Assembly: GCA_003415625.1 (NCBI GenBank)
Contig: PYIU01000003.1
Coordinates: 3,782,001-3,846,000, forward strand
From: Aquanectria penicillioides
Lineage: Eukaryota; Ascomycota; Sordariomycetes; Hypocreales; Nectriaceae
Direction: 5' to 3'
DNA: 64,000 bases
The notes under the pieces were generated by a model that worked only from the letters and a program-made list of their open reading frames with translations, ran no database searches and was not told the origin of the DNA. Shown here in pieces: positions 1 through 12,300 of the stretch. The position numbers were made by a program, and so were the translations under genes. How positions within the stretch are numbered: the stretch's first letter is position 1; each line of letters opens with the position of its first letter.

Positions 1-1236
1 CCTACGTCTGGATCGCCCTCGCCCGGGCTATGCGCCGAATTCAAGGCAAAGGCAACCAGACAGAAGGTGGCCTTCGCAAGGTCTTTACTGACGCTCGCCA
101 AAAAGGACGGCTGACCAGCGATGTTTACGTAGCCGTTGCATTGCTTGAGTCCGTTGTCTACAAAGACCCCGTCGGTGCCAAGATTTTCGAGCGCGGTGCC
201 CGCTTGTTCCCCAACGATGAAAACTTCATGATAGAGTATTTGAAGTATCTTCATTCCAAGGATGACACGACAAGTAAGCTTTCGGTTGGTATTCAAATTT
301 CGTCGGTATGGAAACTAACGTAAAGTGCAGATGCCCGAGTCGTGTTTGAGACATGTGTCAATCGACTTGTTTCAAAACCCGAGACCTTGTTCAAAGCTAA
401 ACCTCTCTACGCGTATTTCCACAAGTACGAATCGCAATACGGCGAGCTGTCACAGATTTCTAAGCTTGAAGAGCGCATGGCTGAGCTTTTCCCCGATGAT
501 CCTAAACTCGACTACTTCGTCGCTCGGTACTCGACTGAAAAGTTCGATCCCATCGCTGCCCCCATAATCATCTCAAAGGCTGTTCAGATGCGACCAAAGC
601 AGGCCGTGCCAATAATCGAACAAGCTACTTCCGTTCGAAATAGCCCACTTCCAGTCAGACAGGAGCAGAGCCCTCGACCACAATATGTGCGGGCAACCGC
701 ATCACCTAAGCGACCGCTGGGTATCGATGAGGAGGAGTTGAACCCTCCAAGAGGCTTGCTAGAGGAAGTTCGCCCCTGAAAGGCGCCGCTGGTCGTCGCC
801 TTGACCAGCAACGCCGAAATCAAGCTTCCGCACTTCACCGAGATATCACCTTCCTCCTCAACATTCTGCCCCTGCCCAGAGCTTCGACGCCCAGCGATTC
901 AGCCCTGCAGGCATGGTCACCCTTCTCCGGGATACCAACCTACCAGATTATGCAACACTGAAGGCAGCTGGTGGGGGACAGGTACGGTACGCTAACCCGA
1001 GCCACACCAGACAGTCGTCTGGAGAGTACGGCAATAGGCCGCTGAGTCCCTATGGTAGGGTGTCCTCTGGCTCTGGTGGATATAGGAACTCACCGTTGCG
1101 ACCGGAAAGTGGAGGCGGCTACCCAGCCAACCCATATCCTCCCCCGGATGCCGGTGGCGCCCAGCCCTCTTGGCCTCAAGCACCTGGTGGATATGGTGCA
1201 CCCCCACCAGGCCAGTATGGCGGGTATAGATATTGA
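1..1236 (+). CDS. RNA14: mRNA 3'-end processing protein RNA14 (CstF-77 homologue), 3' part
   Basis: C-terminal part of RNA14, the HAT-repeat scaffold of cleavage factor IA, which acts in nuclear pre-mRNA cleavage and polyadenylation. The frame enters at base 3; the 5' end lies outside the window. HAT/Suf-type helical repeats are visible (ALARAMRRIQG, IFERGARLFP, VVFETCVNRL), followed by a low-complexity Pro/Gly/Tyr-rich tail ending GQYGGYRY. One intron at 274-330 (GTAAGC donor, CTAAC branch, GCAG acceptor) joins DDTT to NARVVFE. Frame is lost twice by an apparent missing base: near 747-750 (in Pro-Pro before a basic KR) and in the C run at 869-872. Translation is coherent before, between and after these points, so sequencing or assembly error is more likely than true decay of an essential gene. 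Identification is from recognised family sequence, not a search. Confidence 0.88.
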
Positions 1237-2039
1237 TGGGTTGGGTAGCAGTTTCATGCAACCAGGGATACCATTCACATCGAATGCGTTGTTTATTAAT
1301 GTTTGTTGACGAGGCTGTCTCGTCCCTATAAATTCGGATCCTGTGGCGGAGATCGGGAGAGGCATATCGTTTGTCTTGCATGGTATGGCGTTCGGTAGGG
1401 ATCCAGACAAAGATGACGGCCGTCGAGTTATGCCTGTCAAGACGAAAAGGGTTTTGAGTGGAGATGGTGGGTTGGGCAATCTTCTTTTTCATTACATAGT
1501 TGTCTTGCTATATAGTAAGAATGCAGAAAAGTTGGATGAAATTTTATTGAGCTCTAGCTACATCTACTCGTCGTGATTTGCATGCATTCTCTAGGCCACT
1601 TTCGCGTTAGACGAATGCGCGCCGGGCCGAGCACGACATCAGGTCGTATTCGCCAACCTAGCCCCATGGCATCACATGCACGTTATGTTTGGAATTGAAA
1701 TAACAGATGGGGTGAGACGAGAACTGTGTACTCCGAGGCAGCAATTGAAGCGCTCAAACAAAGTGTGATCAGCGTGCGTACTACGACAGGTGGGAAAGGT
1801 GCATCAGGAGGAACATGGCAACTCCGCGTTTATACAGCACCTCTTGAATCCTAGAACAAACCTATCCTAGAGACTACTACCCACTATACGCAATAAACTC
1901 TCTATATCATCTCGTCTCTTGTTTGTATGCAACTAGCCTTGCGCCCTAATCAAACTGACGAGCTGCGCCTGCAAGGTCGGGAACCAAACGGCAGCTACCC
2001 GGCCAGCCATCTCGCCACCTGCCCTTTGGTCCTTCCTTC
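1237..2039. other. Intergenic stretch between RNA14 and the Argonaute promoter
   Basis: No supportable gene. It should hold the RNA14 3'UTR and polyadenylation site and the distal promoter of the Argonaute gene. Open frames here are short and overlap on both strands. Confidence 0.6.
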
Positions 2040-2746
2040 ATATCTAACCGCTACAGTTTGCACCTGCCAGTTTCTGCCAGCCGCTTTCAGCTGCTGACTT
2101 TTCTCATTTGTTGCTATAGCAGCTGGCAATCTGTTTCAGGCTTCTCTCCCGTGTGTGCTGTTTGCCTGACACTCCCACTTGGTTTCCCTTCCACACCCTT
2201 CCCGTTCCTCTTCCGTTCCTCTTCCGCTCCTCGTTGCTTCGTTTCTACTACTTGGTTCCTCAGCCTAATTCATTTCCCTCGCATTTCCACTCTCGGGGAA
2301 ATAGGGAGCAACAAAACAGCATCTCGGCCTGCCCCAAGAGTCAGTGAATCAGGCACCTGCCCCCTTAGCCCATTCTCTCCGACCATTTGAGCCGGCTTCC
2401 CCCCTCTGCATCTCTTATTCTATTTTCTCACATCAAGACATCTGTTCTTTCGCAGTCCCCTTCATCCCTACCTTTCTGCCTTGATTGCATTGTTGCATTC
2501 CCGACCGCGTGAAGCCCTAACAAGCTCCCAGATCTCGGACACGAGGTGATTTCAGACTAGTCTAGACACTGCCCTGCTGGTAAGTAAGGTCATTCTCTTT
2601 GCTCCAGTTTTCTGTTTTGTTCTCTTTCTCCCGTTCCATTTCCTCCCCATCGGCATCCTCTTCCGTCCTCCGATTATGAACCAATTTCTTCTAGCATCTT
2701 TCACTGCACAACAGAATCTCACTCTTCTTATTCAGGGCCTACAGAA
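2040..2746 (+). promoter_or_regulatory. Pyrimidine-rich promoter and 5' leader of the Argonaute gene
   Basis: Strongly C/T-rich on the + strand, a common look for promoters and leaders of well-expressed filamentous-fungal genes. The last part appears to contain a 5'UTR intron at 2580-2735. The Argonaute start codon at 2747 follows 11 nt after the acceptor. Transcription start cannot be fixed from sequence alone. Confidence 0.5.
2580..2735 (+). other. Predicted 5'UTR intron of the Argonaute gene
   Basis: A near-consensus donor (GTAAGT at 2580) and a pyrimidine-rich acceptor (TTATTCAG ending at 2735) bracket 156 nt just upstream of the ATG. The interval contains no useful coding frame, so it is read as a leader intron. 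This is inference from splice signals only. Confidence 0.5.
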
Positions 2747-5700
2747 ATGTCTGATAGAGGACGCTCTTCGTCGCCTTCTGGGGGGGGAAGTTCCTCCGGG
2801 GAGAGGCGACCGTCTCAATCCTCATCTGGACCTCGTCCCGACTCACCCTCACGAGCCTCCGCTGCTGGTCCTTCATCGGGTTGGACTCAAGGACTTGGGT
2901 TTGACCCAGCTCGAGGCCCTAGCCAGGACAAGGGAAACACCCGCATGGAACTTCCTCCAGATGCTTATGTGTCCGAGACCAAGAAGGACTTGTTCACCCT
3001 TCGGGGCAACAAGTTGAACACTGAGGGGAAAACAGAACAAATCGAAATCAACCAATACAGGATGACAAAGTTTGACTTCAACAAAAAGATCTACCAATAC
3101 GACGTAGGTTATTTGCCCGTGCTTGTGAGAATTACGTTGCTGACAACCTACGCAGATCGTCCTGTCTCCTGAGCCCGACAAGCTTGGCCCTGTCATGAAG
3201 AAGATTTGGGCTCACCCCAAGTTCAAGGCTCAGCTCCAGGCCTACAGAGGGGACAAGTGGCTCTTTGACGGCAAGAAGCTGGCTTGGGCCCCTGTTCTCA
3301 TTGACCGCGGAGAAATTCGGTGCAAGGTTGATCTCGATGAGGGCAAGCGGCCTCCTGGGGCAAATCCCCGCCAGGGTTCAGATTTCCATGTCACCATTCG
3401 CAAGACCACCGAAATCAAGGTGTCTGCGCTTCAGGGCTACCTGGAACACAAAATGTCATTCAACAACAGCGTTCAGGAAGCGCTGAACTTCCTCGACCAT
3501 CTTGTTCGTCAATGGCCATCGGAGCACCTCCTCGCTATTAAGCGAAACTTTTACAAGCAATCGGAAGCCGGCATTCCGCTGAATGATGGGGCAGTCGTTG
3601 AAGTTCACAAGGGCATGTATGCCTCGGTGCGCATGAGTCAAAACCTGAACCGCGGTGGAGTTGGCCTGGGATACAACATCGACGTGGCCAACACTTGCTT
3701 TTGGATTGGAAATCAATCCATGGATAAAATGGTCTGCAACTTCCTTGCCACTTGCGACAGAGCTTGGCAAGGGTCCACTCCCATCACTGTCGCCAACCAC
3801 CTCAAGCCGATCGAGAGACGTGGTCGTTGGGAGTCCTCGGACGCTTTCAAACAATTGCGTAAACTGCGACGCCTTAAGTTCAGAGTTCGTCACCAGGGCC
3901 GTCGCAACGATGACAAGGTCTACACTGCTGTAGACTTCACCTTTGATGAGAAATTCGGTGCAAATGGTGTCACAGCACGAACGTATACATTCGATTGTGA
4001 TGGTGTTGAAATCTCCGTTGCGGACTACTACCGCAAGAAGTACAACGTTACCCTTAGGTTTGCCAACCTTCCTCTCATCGACGCTGGGAAAGCTGGTAAG
4101 ATTCCTATGGAGCTTGCTTTCTTGGAGCCTATGCAAAGGTACCCATTCAAATTGAACCCCGACCAAACCGCCGCCATGATCAAGATTGCGGTTACTCGGC
4201 CCCCAGTCCGCAAGGCCGACATTCAAAAGAATGCCAGAGAACTTCAAATCGGAAATGATCCATACCTGAAAGAGTATGGCGTTAGCTTCGAGGCTCAATT
4301 TGCGAAGACGGATGCTCGTATTCTACCTCCCCCGACGGTGAAGTTTCTGAGCGGTGGTGGTGCGGAGCCCAAGTTCTCAGGCCGTTGGGATCTGCGAGGG
4401 AAAAAGTTTTGGAAACAAAACCTTGTTCCTCTCACTGCTTGGGGTTTCCTCGTTCTAGAGCAGGGAGTGCAGCTCCCAGTTCTCCAACAGTTCGCCAGCA
4501 CGTTCAAGTCAACTTATATTGGACATGGCGGAAAAGTGCTTGGGGAGCCCAAACTTTTGAACCCTCCTGGCCAAATGAGATTCAACGCCGCCGAGGCTGT
4601 AGCTTGGGCTCATGAGGAGATCACAAGGGCATCAGGATATACCCAGCTGCTCTTCTGCGTCGTGTCAAAGAAGAACAGCGGATCGTATGAACGCCTCAAG
4701 AAATCGGCCGATTGTCGCTTCGGTATTCTGACTCAAGTCGTTCTTTCTAACCATGTTATGAAGAATAACGGACAATACCACTCCAATGTCTGCATGAAGG
4801 TGAATGCAAAGCTTGGGGGTGCGACTTCCTGTGTCAGTCCTCCTTGGCCCAGCAAGACATCCTATTTTCCCGAAAATAGGCCAACAATGATTATCGGTGT
4901 GGATGTTTCTCATGGCGCACCAGGAGCCAATTCTCCGTCAACTGCCGCCATGACCATGTCTGTTGATCGAGATGCAACTCGATACGCGGCTCTAGTTGAG
5001 ACGAACGGCTACCGAGTTGAGATGCTCACTCCTTCCAACGTTCGTATGCTCTTTGGTCAGTTGTCGGCCTATTGGAGAGCTAACCACAACGGTGCCATTC
5101 CCGCCCACATCATGTACTTTCGAGATGGTGTGGCGGAAGGACAGTTTGCACACGTCTTGGACCAAGAAATCTCAGAGATCAAGTCATTCCTCCAAGAGAA
5201 GATTCCACCGGCAAAGATGCCCAAGTTTACCGTCATCGTGGCAACCAAGCGCCATCATATCCGGTTTTTCCCTCAGCGAGGTGACAGGAATAGAAATCCG
5301 TTGCCTGGAACGTTGGTTGAGAAGGAAGCCACCCATCCATTCATGTGGGACTTTTATCTCAACTCTCACGTGGCAATCCAGGGCACGTCGCGCCCTGTTC
5401 ATTACCACATCATCCTTGACGAGATGAATGTCCCGGTCAATGAGTTTCAGAAGATGATCTACCAACAATGTTACACATACGCTCGTTCTACCACCCCAGT
5501 CTCGCTTCATCCGGCAGTCTACTATGCGCATCTCGCTAGTAGCCGCGCTAGAGCTCACGAGAATATTGCGACCAGTGAGGGTTTCCGGGCTGGCCCCAAG
5601 GGTCACGAAATGATTCGTGAGAAAATTGCTCGAGGAATCTCTGTCGGCGGACCAGACCGAGGAATCGACGCTCCGCCTCTGCTGCGCCTCGGAGGAAACA

Positions 5701-5777
5701 TTGACAAGCAGAAAGGGCCTATTGACGGCGAGGAGCGGATGCGAAACTTTTTTAGAAGCACCATGTGGTACATCTAA
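2747..5777 (+). CDS. qde-2: Argonaute protein (QDE-2 type), RNA-silencing slicer
   Basis: Argonaute of the fungal quelling/RNAi pathway; it binds small RNA guides and cleaves complementary RNA in RISC. Exons 2747-3103 and 3156-5777 (one 52-nt intron, GTAGGT...CGCAG) encode 992 aa, close to Neurospora QDE-2 length. Residues 1-80 are a disordered Ser/Gly/Arg/Pro-rich tail (starting MSDRGRSSS). Then follow the N domain with linker (about 120-300), PAZ (about 310-450), MID (about 520-650) and PIWI (about 660-960), ending MWYI. The slicer tetrad is complete: D702 (GVDVSH), E741 (YRVEML), D776 (YFRDGV) and H911 (YYAHLA), so nuclease activity is expected. The ATG follows a predicted leader intron. 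The QDE-2 name rests on overall resemblance; the SMS-2 paralogue class is not strictly excluded. Confidence 0.95.
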
Positions 5778-7367
5778 AAACAAATCCGAGGTGAGACATG
5801 TGATTGAGGGGGCATGAAGCAGGATTGGAGAGTGGCGTGGTAGGCGTGAGGTCATCATTAGGGAAGGGCGGGAGGGAACCGTGATGACCATAAAGCTTCG
5901 AGCTCTAAGGATCAACTAGAGACTCAGTTTCACGAAACGATTGCGCGATCGACAAGATCACCGATCAACTAAAAGGGGCGACCGGTTTGGCGGGAAGTGG
6001 CGGCGGAGGTTTTACTTAGTCTTGCGTCTAGCTTTAGGTAGCGATCCTCAGTTACTGGGGATCAAATAACTAGAGTTGCAAGCTATGCACTATTGCGATT
6101 GTTCTGATGAGTGATATGCAAGTCTGGCTGGCTACTTCATTCTTTCTCACATAAATCGTTCAGATGACTCGCTCGCCTACCTAGTGCAGCGATCTCGATT
6201 ACGTCCGACACGTTTCTAAAGGTATTATTAAATCTAGCATATATTTTTATGTACCTACTAACTTACCATAGATGTCCGGGTTTGAAAGCGATGGTGATTT
6301 CGAGAATGCCTTATTGATTACGGCGATGCCAACAATCTCAGGAGAGGTGCTAGCGAGGATTGTATTTTGCTAGGCACAACCAAAATTCATCAAGTTCAAT
6401 GATCTCCAAAGAATTGAGCTCCACAATATGGGCGAATAAAATTAATTTCTGTAACTACCTAGGTTCATTTATTGTACGCCGACGAGTAATTGTAGACTGG
6501 AGTTCCATTGGGGGAGAGTGGAGAGATTATTAGTGAGGGTTGATCCAGTCTCCATCAACTAAAGCACCTTTACGAACAAGCCAAGACAAAGCCCCGTACA
6601 TGAAGTGCTTGAAATCAAGGTTTTAATAATCACATTGAATCTAATCGAAACTGGTGACTCCTTTGACCGCCAGCGAATCGGCACACTCTCAACTTCCTAC
6701 CACGTGATGGAGGAAGCCCAAGCATGATACTGGTGCAAAACTTGGGTTGTCAAATTGCGGGAAGAAAGAAACGCCGAGCCCTTGCTCAATTGTATATTCA
6801 ACTACCTATTGGAGGTGTTCAGCCGTCTCGGCGACGTGTTGCTTTTTCCAGCGCTACAGGGGCCCAAGGGAGGCAGTGAGCAAGGGGGGGGGGGGGGGGG
6901 GGGTGGATGCTGTGCCGCGAGGAAGCTCGGCCAGTGGCGGAGTGGCAAGATGCAAGAAGAGATATATCATAAACGAGCAGTGAGATCCAAGGGCCGAGCC
7001 GGGCGCCTCATCTCGGCAAAGATGCCCGATGGGGGAACCTTAGTTTGACGTCATCCCTGGGCGTGGAGCGCGTGGGGGTTGCGGGTTGACCTGGGTGCCG
7101 CGAATGGTGGGATTTGTCTGAGGTGATTTTGGGTTGATGATTGATGTCACTTTGCCTGAAATGCGGGTGATGGGCGCTTCTTCCGTGGCTGGAGAAGGTA
7201 ACAAGCATGGTCCATGGGGGGTTAGCACGGCTGGCATCGGGCATCGGGTATCAAATCTTCATCGATGTCGTGTGCGGTGATTCATCAATACATTTCGTCA
7301 TTTATTGCCTCGATATTTCCATCCTAATAGTTCCTATCATGCCATGTACTTTTTTTCATTCAAATGC
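5778..7367. other. Intergenic region between convergent Argonaute and MFS genes
   Basis: No gene supported. It holds the 3'UTRs of the two convergent genes and AT-rich DNA around 6100-6650. A 20-base G run lies at 6884-6903. Short frames around 6750-7250 cross this run and show no protein-like features. Confidence 0.6.
6884..6903. repeat. Poly(G) run, 20 bases
   Basis: An uninterrupted run of about 20 G on the + strand. Exact length is uncertain, as homopolymers this long are hard to sequence. Similar runs occur at 23453, 38295 (as C) and 56739. Confidence 0.9.
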
Positions 7368-9135
7368 CTAATAGACATACTCAAAATTAGGGTTCTCCTT
7401 ATCCGTCAGATCTGTGAAGGCTGTGGCATTGAGCACGTCGGTGACGCTGTTGCCGGCGGCACGGAGGGCGGCGCGCTGCTTTTCCTTCTTCTTGTTCTCC
7501 CACATAAAGGAGTACCGAAAAACGAAGAACAGCGCAAGTTCGATGCAGTTGGCGACCAGAAGCGAGCCGATACCAAGATGGTATGACGGCGCCTGCTCCG
7601 AGCGGTAGAAGAAGGGGCTGGCGATGTTGCCGATGCAGGCGCCGAACCAGATCATGCCAGAGACGATCATCTTCTTTGACTGGCCTCCCGTGTTTGAAGT
7701 GATGAGCGAAAGGCAAATGACAAACGAGGCCTGGTGCGAGCCAGTGAGGTAGCTAGAGATGTATCAGCATTTAGGTTGCGGCCTAGTGAGTGGGGAAGGG
7801 CTTACAAGCAGATTAATCGGCCGACATATGCGTTTGTAGGGGCAAGCAGGAATCCCAGGGCACCAGCGATGGTCGGTATCATGAACAAAGCACTGACGAG
7901 GGTTCTGCTATTATGTGGCATGTATTTGTTGGCGAGAGCACCGAGGCCAATCCAGATAACGACGAGGACGCCCTGAGGGATGCCGAGAAGGGCAGTGTGG
8001 AGGGTATCGAAACCAAGGCCCTTGATGACCAGGGTGGAAAAGTTGGAGATCCCGCCGTTGGGGACATTGGAGACGAAGCCAAGAAGAGTAAATAGCCACG
8101 TCTTGTAGTCGAGATAGGCTTCCTTGACCTGTCCCCAGTTGATCCTGCGCTGCTCGATGCCTGTTTGGTTGCGGCGCATGCGGGCAATCATGATGAGCTT
8201 CTCGTCATGTGTGAAGCCCCAGATGGTTCGTGGCGAGTTGGGGAGAAGCATGACGAGGGCGATAGCCCAGAAGGCGCAGAAAGCACCCACAACAATGAAC
8301 TCGTAGCGCCAGGACTGAAGAGCACCCTTTATGTGTCCGATGCCGTAACCTAAGGGTCAAGCGGCAGATGTTAGTTACGACTCCTCAAGAGCTTGAAAGG
8401 AGTGACAAGGTGCTCACCGATCAAACCTCCGCCAGCCACGCCGATTCCGTTGAAGGCATACCATGCGGCAATACGAGACGGCTGCTCGGCGCGGGTAAAG
8501 TACATGGAGGTGATGAGCATGAATGCAGGGTCGGCGATGGCCTCGAAAGCACCCGACAACACCCTCAGGGCGAGGAGACCGCCAAAGTTCTTAGCAGCGG
8601 CCTGGGCCATGAGCAAAGCACCCCACATGAAGATGTTGAAGGCCAGGTAGTAGCCAGGCGGGCTACGCTGCATAAGCAAATTCGATGGGATTGCCCACAA
8701 GAGCCAGCCGAAGTAAAAGCTGCTCGAGAGCCATGAGTATTGGTCTCCGTGGAGGTTGAGGTCGTCCTTGAGACCAAAAATGGCAGCGTAGGAACTGGCA
8801 AAGACACAAAGTTAGAGAGGCGTCATTCGTAACTTCATTCACCTAGGGGGGAATGCATACAGAGTAGTCTTGTCGACGTAGTAGAAGAAATAGCAGATAC
8901 CCAAGAGGGGGATAATACGACGGTCTAGCTTTCGAAGCACTTTCCTCTCAGCTTCGGCATCAATATGCTCGTCGCTGGGATATCGGGCGAGCGCCTCAGC
9001 GTAAATTTCGTGAGGCTGGTTCTCGGAAGCAACGACGGTCGGTTTGTCGATGTCCTCATTTTCATGCTCGAGCGGGCCAACCCTCGCTGCCGGAGGTGCC
9101 GTAGCAGCAGGGAAGTCATCTCGCAGCTGGGTCAT
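7368..9135 (-). CDS. MFS transporter, anion:cation symporter (Dal5/allantoate permease type)
   Basis: Plasma-membrane carrier of the fungal ACS subfamily, whose members import allantoate, nicotinate, pantothenate and related organic anions. Exons on the minus strand are 9135-8861, 8794-8418, 8349-7806 and 7752-7368; introns of 66, 68 and 53 nt join in phase to give 526 aa. A hydrophilic N-tail of about 75 residues precedes about 12 membrane segments. Family motifs are clear: DKTTLSYAAIFGL after TM1, LRVLSGAFEA with ADPAF, WYAFNGIG..GGLIGYG, and a charged central loop (MRRNQTGIEQ). The C-tail is short and polar. It is convergent with the Argonaute gene. The substrate cannot be told from sequence; ureide or vitamin precursors are only the family range. 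Confidence 0.93.
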
Positions 9136-9316
9136 GGTTGCTTGCTAATCCGAGAAGAGGAGAAGATTCGGTCTCGGTTGTCGACTTTCTTTTGCTGCTC
9201 AAGCACACACACAAGTCGGTCGGGGCTCGAGTTTTTTCTTTTTTTTTTTATAAAAAGAGGAGATGAGGGGCAAAAGAAGACGAGGATGAGCCCTGGATGC
9301 CACTGCCACCTCATCT

Positions 9317-9351
9317 GATAAGAGAAGATCAAAGCGACTTCGGGCTTTATA
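9317..9351 (-). promoter_or_regulatory. TATA-like box and GATA-factor site upstream of the MFS gene
   Basis: On the minus strand a TATAAA lies at 9351-9346, about 210 nt before the ATG, inside a short palindrome (GGGCTATAAAGCCC read on the minus strand). A TGATAAG core overlaps 9316-9322 on the plus strand and matches the HGATAR site of AreA/NIT2 nitrogen regulators, which control Dal5-type permeases in other fungi. The link to this gene is inference; such motifs also occur by chance. Confidence 0.3.
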
Positions 9352-9399
9352 GCCCAACTCAACCAGGCCCATGCTCTGTCGCATTTCACAAACTAAACG

Positions 9400-12300
9400 C
9401 GGTCCGCAGCGATAGTGGGGTGGGGCAACCTGCGTTGAACTCCACCACGCACACCAAAGGTTGGACTCAAGACGTTTGGATCGAGTCAGTTGAAGTTCCC
9501 CAATTCCCTCCCGCGAGACTTCAAGGCTGCCCCAGGCGCTGCTAAGATGGCACACGGCCAAGTCAGTAGAGCCCCTTGGAGAAACGAAACGAAACAAGAA
9601 CAAGTTTCGAGGCGCGATGCTGGAGCTAGGGATTACGTATAAACAGCTACACCCCGGTCGCCCGTGCGCTCTCGATTTGCCCTCAGTGAGCCGATATCGC
9701 TAGTCCCGAGGGCCAGGCTGGTTGCGAGATTTCCCGCAGGAATGTTGTGTAGTCTTCGTCCATAGTGTGCCGATCCTCTGGCGCTCGCTCCGCTGCCGTA
9801 CCCTGGCGAGTTTTTGCCCGAGGCTCTGATAAGGTCAGTCACTCCAGTGTGGAGGGTGCCGCTGGGACAGCCAAGAACTGTGAATGCCCTCAACCCCACA
9901 TCCTGCCTGCTGCTGCTGCTCTCTCCCCATGGGGTTTCCGCGTAACCCCCTCCAGTTGATATCCCGTGGCTTTTATTAGTTTCTCCACTGAAACGAGAGA
10001 ACCCACAGGCTGGGCTGAAGTGGATGGCACCATTCCGCTGCCGTCCTCCCCCGATTGCCATGTCCCACGTCACCAACAACGCTCCAAGGTGGTCTTTTTC
10101 ACTAGACAACGGTCTCCCAATTTCCCACCAATCTTATACTTCAATCTGAGATCCTATAGAGCTCCACATGCGAAAATCCGGGGTCATTTGATGCAGATCA
10201 GAAGTATTGCGGAGAGACTTGGGGGTGCTTTGGGGGTTGATGCCCCGCTTAGCCTCTTACCCCAAACTTGTGGAGACAAGCCATGATGGTGCTGGAGTCG
10301 AGAAAAACCGAGCTAAACCGTCCCATCCCGTCACTTACACGGCAGTCGGCAGCGCTATTCTCCTCAGATCTGCCTTGGCGACGGCACTCGTCGAGTTGCC
10401 TTTTAGCCGCCGTCGGTGGAAAATTCTTTGTGTCCGGCAGTTCAACCACCATCAGCTCCAAAACCAGAGCCTCGAGACGGGGCTTGATCTTCGGAGCTGA
10501 AATGACTCGCGTGCTAGCTGCGTTCTCCTCTCTTCGAGTCAATCTAATGTCAAAGTTGGTCCTACAAACGTGATTGTTGGGGACAAGAAAGGAATCCCAT
10601 GCTCCCCTCCTCGTGGTACAGCTGAGCAACAGGATGGATGTATATCCTTCGGGTCTTGGCTGGTATTCTCACTCACCTTTCAAGTGATTCCGCGTTGGAT
10701 ATCAGAACCGAATGCCAATCTTGAGTAATTTGGGGGTACAAAGCTTGGATGTCCATGTCCCGTTACCACGCAAGTCACGTGTCAGATCTCCAAAAAGACA
10801 TGAATGTAGATACTTGGGCAGACGCTAGGCTAAACCTGAATTGATTACATCTTGGACATCAAAAAAATATGCGTCTTTTACCAGGCGCTTAGTTATGTCT
10901 TCTTATCCAACGTTGAGGGCCAAAAGGTGGAGACATCTCTTGGTTCAGGGTGTGCTAAGATTTGGGTGTCAAAGGGTAGTCATCAACATCACTCAGAACT
11001 GACGATCCTCCAGTTCCTGGGCCGAATCTTAGATTACGTACTAAATCTGTAGGATTTTCCACTTTTCTTTGTGGGAGTTTCTGTGCTCTGTTCGCTCGGG
11101 TTGAAGGAGATGTTTTGTGGTGCGAGTTTACGCCCTCGTCATGTTTTCTATGCAGCGGAAGCAATGGAGAGGTTGTGACGGATGAAATCAGACACCAGAT
11201 TCAAGTCAACTTTCCATAAGACGATTCCACATCTTGCGTCGATAATACATACGCATTAAAAACATGTGAATATTGCATCCGATGGATGGCAGCTCCAGTG
11301 TTGTAGGTCTATTTTGAAAGAATTCTACTGGGTGCACCGGAACATTGAGCCTTTAGAAGACATATCTGAGACAACCGACAGATGAGGGAACCTACTCCTG
11401 CCTCAGTTACAAATTTTATCCCTTTCTAGTTCTCAAGCTGGGAAGCAAGGAAGCCGTGCTGGGCCATCTAAACCGTCCAGCCCGAAATGTTCCACAAGCT
11501 ATTCCTCTCTTGAGGGACCTTCTTGCGCACCTAACAAACGCCGACTCTACGAACGGAAAACAACTACGAAATGGCTTGCATCTCTAAAATTCACATGGTA
11601 ATATCAAAATACCTTAATCCAAGAATCAGGTAGTCCCTAAGAGGACCACTCCCGTGCTCAGGGAAGCCCCAAAGGGCTAGAGATGTATAGGGTAAGCAAG
11701 ACAACGGCGGCTGGGCTGCCTTTTGCCGTGCTTAGCCGAACCTCATCCACAAAAGAAAAAACTGAGTTCCTGGTCGCTGGTCATGAGATCGCCTAGCAGG
11801 CATATAGGGTTTCATCTCGCCTCAGGCAAATAACCCTATCCTGAAAGGCTGGAGGGACTGGCAACATCCGTGAGTCAAGTAATACCTATGGTGTCCCTCT
11901 CCAAGATCGTACGGGGTATGATTCACACTATCGCACGGGCCGAACCGTGGACGGCCCGCCAGTGGTGCCCGGACAGACCCCTGAGACTAAGAGGGCCTTC
12001 AAACTTACGACTGACGTCGCCCATAATTCTATGGGACGGCTCGTTGGGCGTATTAGGGAGACGAGGAGGTCGGGAGGATATGCGTCGGCTATCAAGAAGA
12101 CATTGGGATATCGCCATTCCTTCCGAAGTGGAATATTGAGAATGACCAAAGGCATAGACGCTTAGCGAAAGGGAGGCCGTTGGAGAAATGGCCGAGTCGA
12201 GAGGCGTAAGATCGCGAGAAGGGTTTGAAGGCTCCACGCCCACTTCGTCCGTACATGGCCAAGCCCAAGTACTTCGTGGACCAACGGGTGCACAACAAGG

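Noticed and set aside
3456..4298. 280-codon open frame antisense to the Argonaute gene
   Set aside because: It lies fully within the well-supported Argonaute exon on the other strand and has no recognisable family; it is a codon-composition shadow.
5184..5915. 243-codon open frame antisense to the Argonaute 3' end
   Set aside because: It overlaps the PIWI-coding exon, and most of its sequence mirrors conserved PIWI codons.
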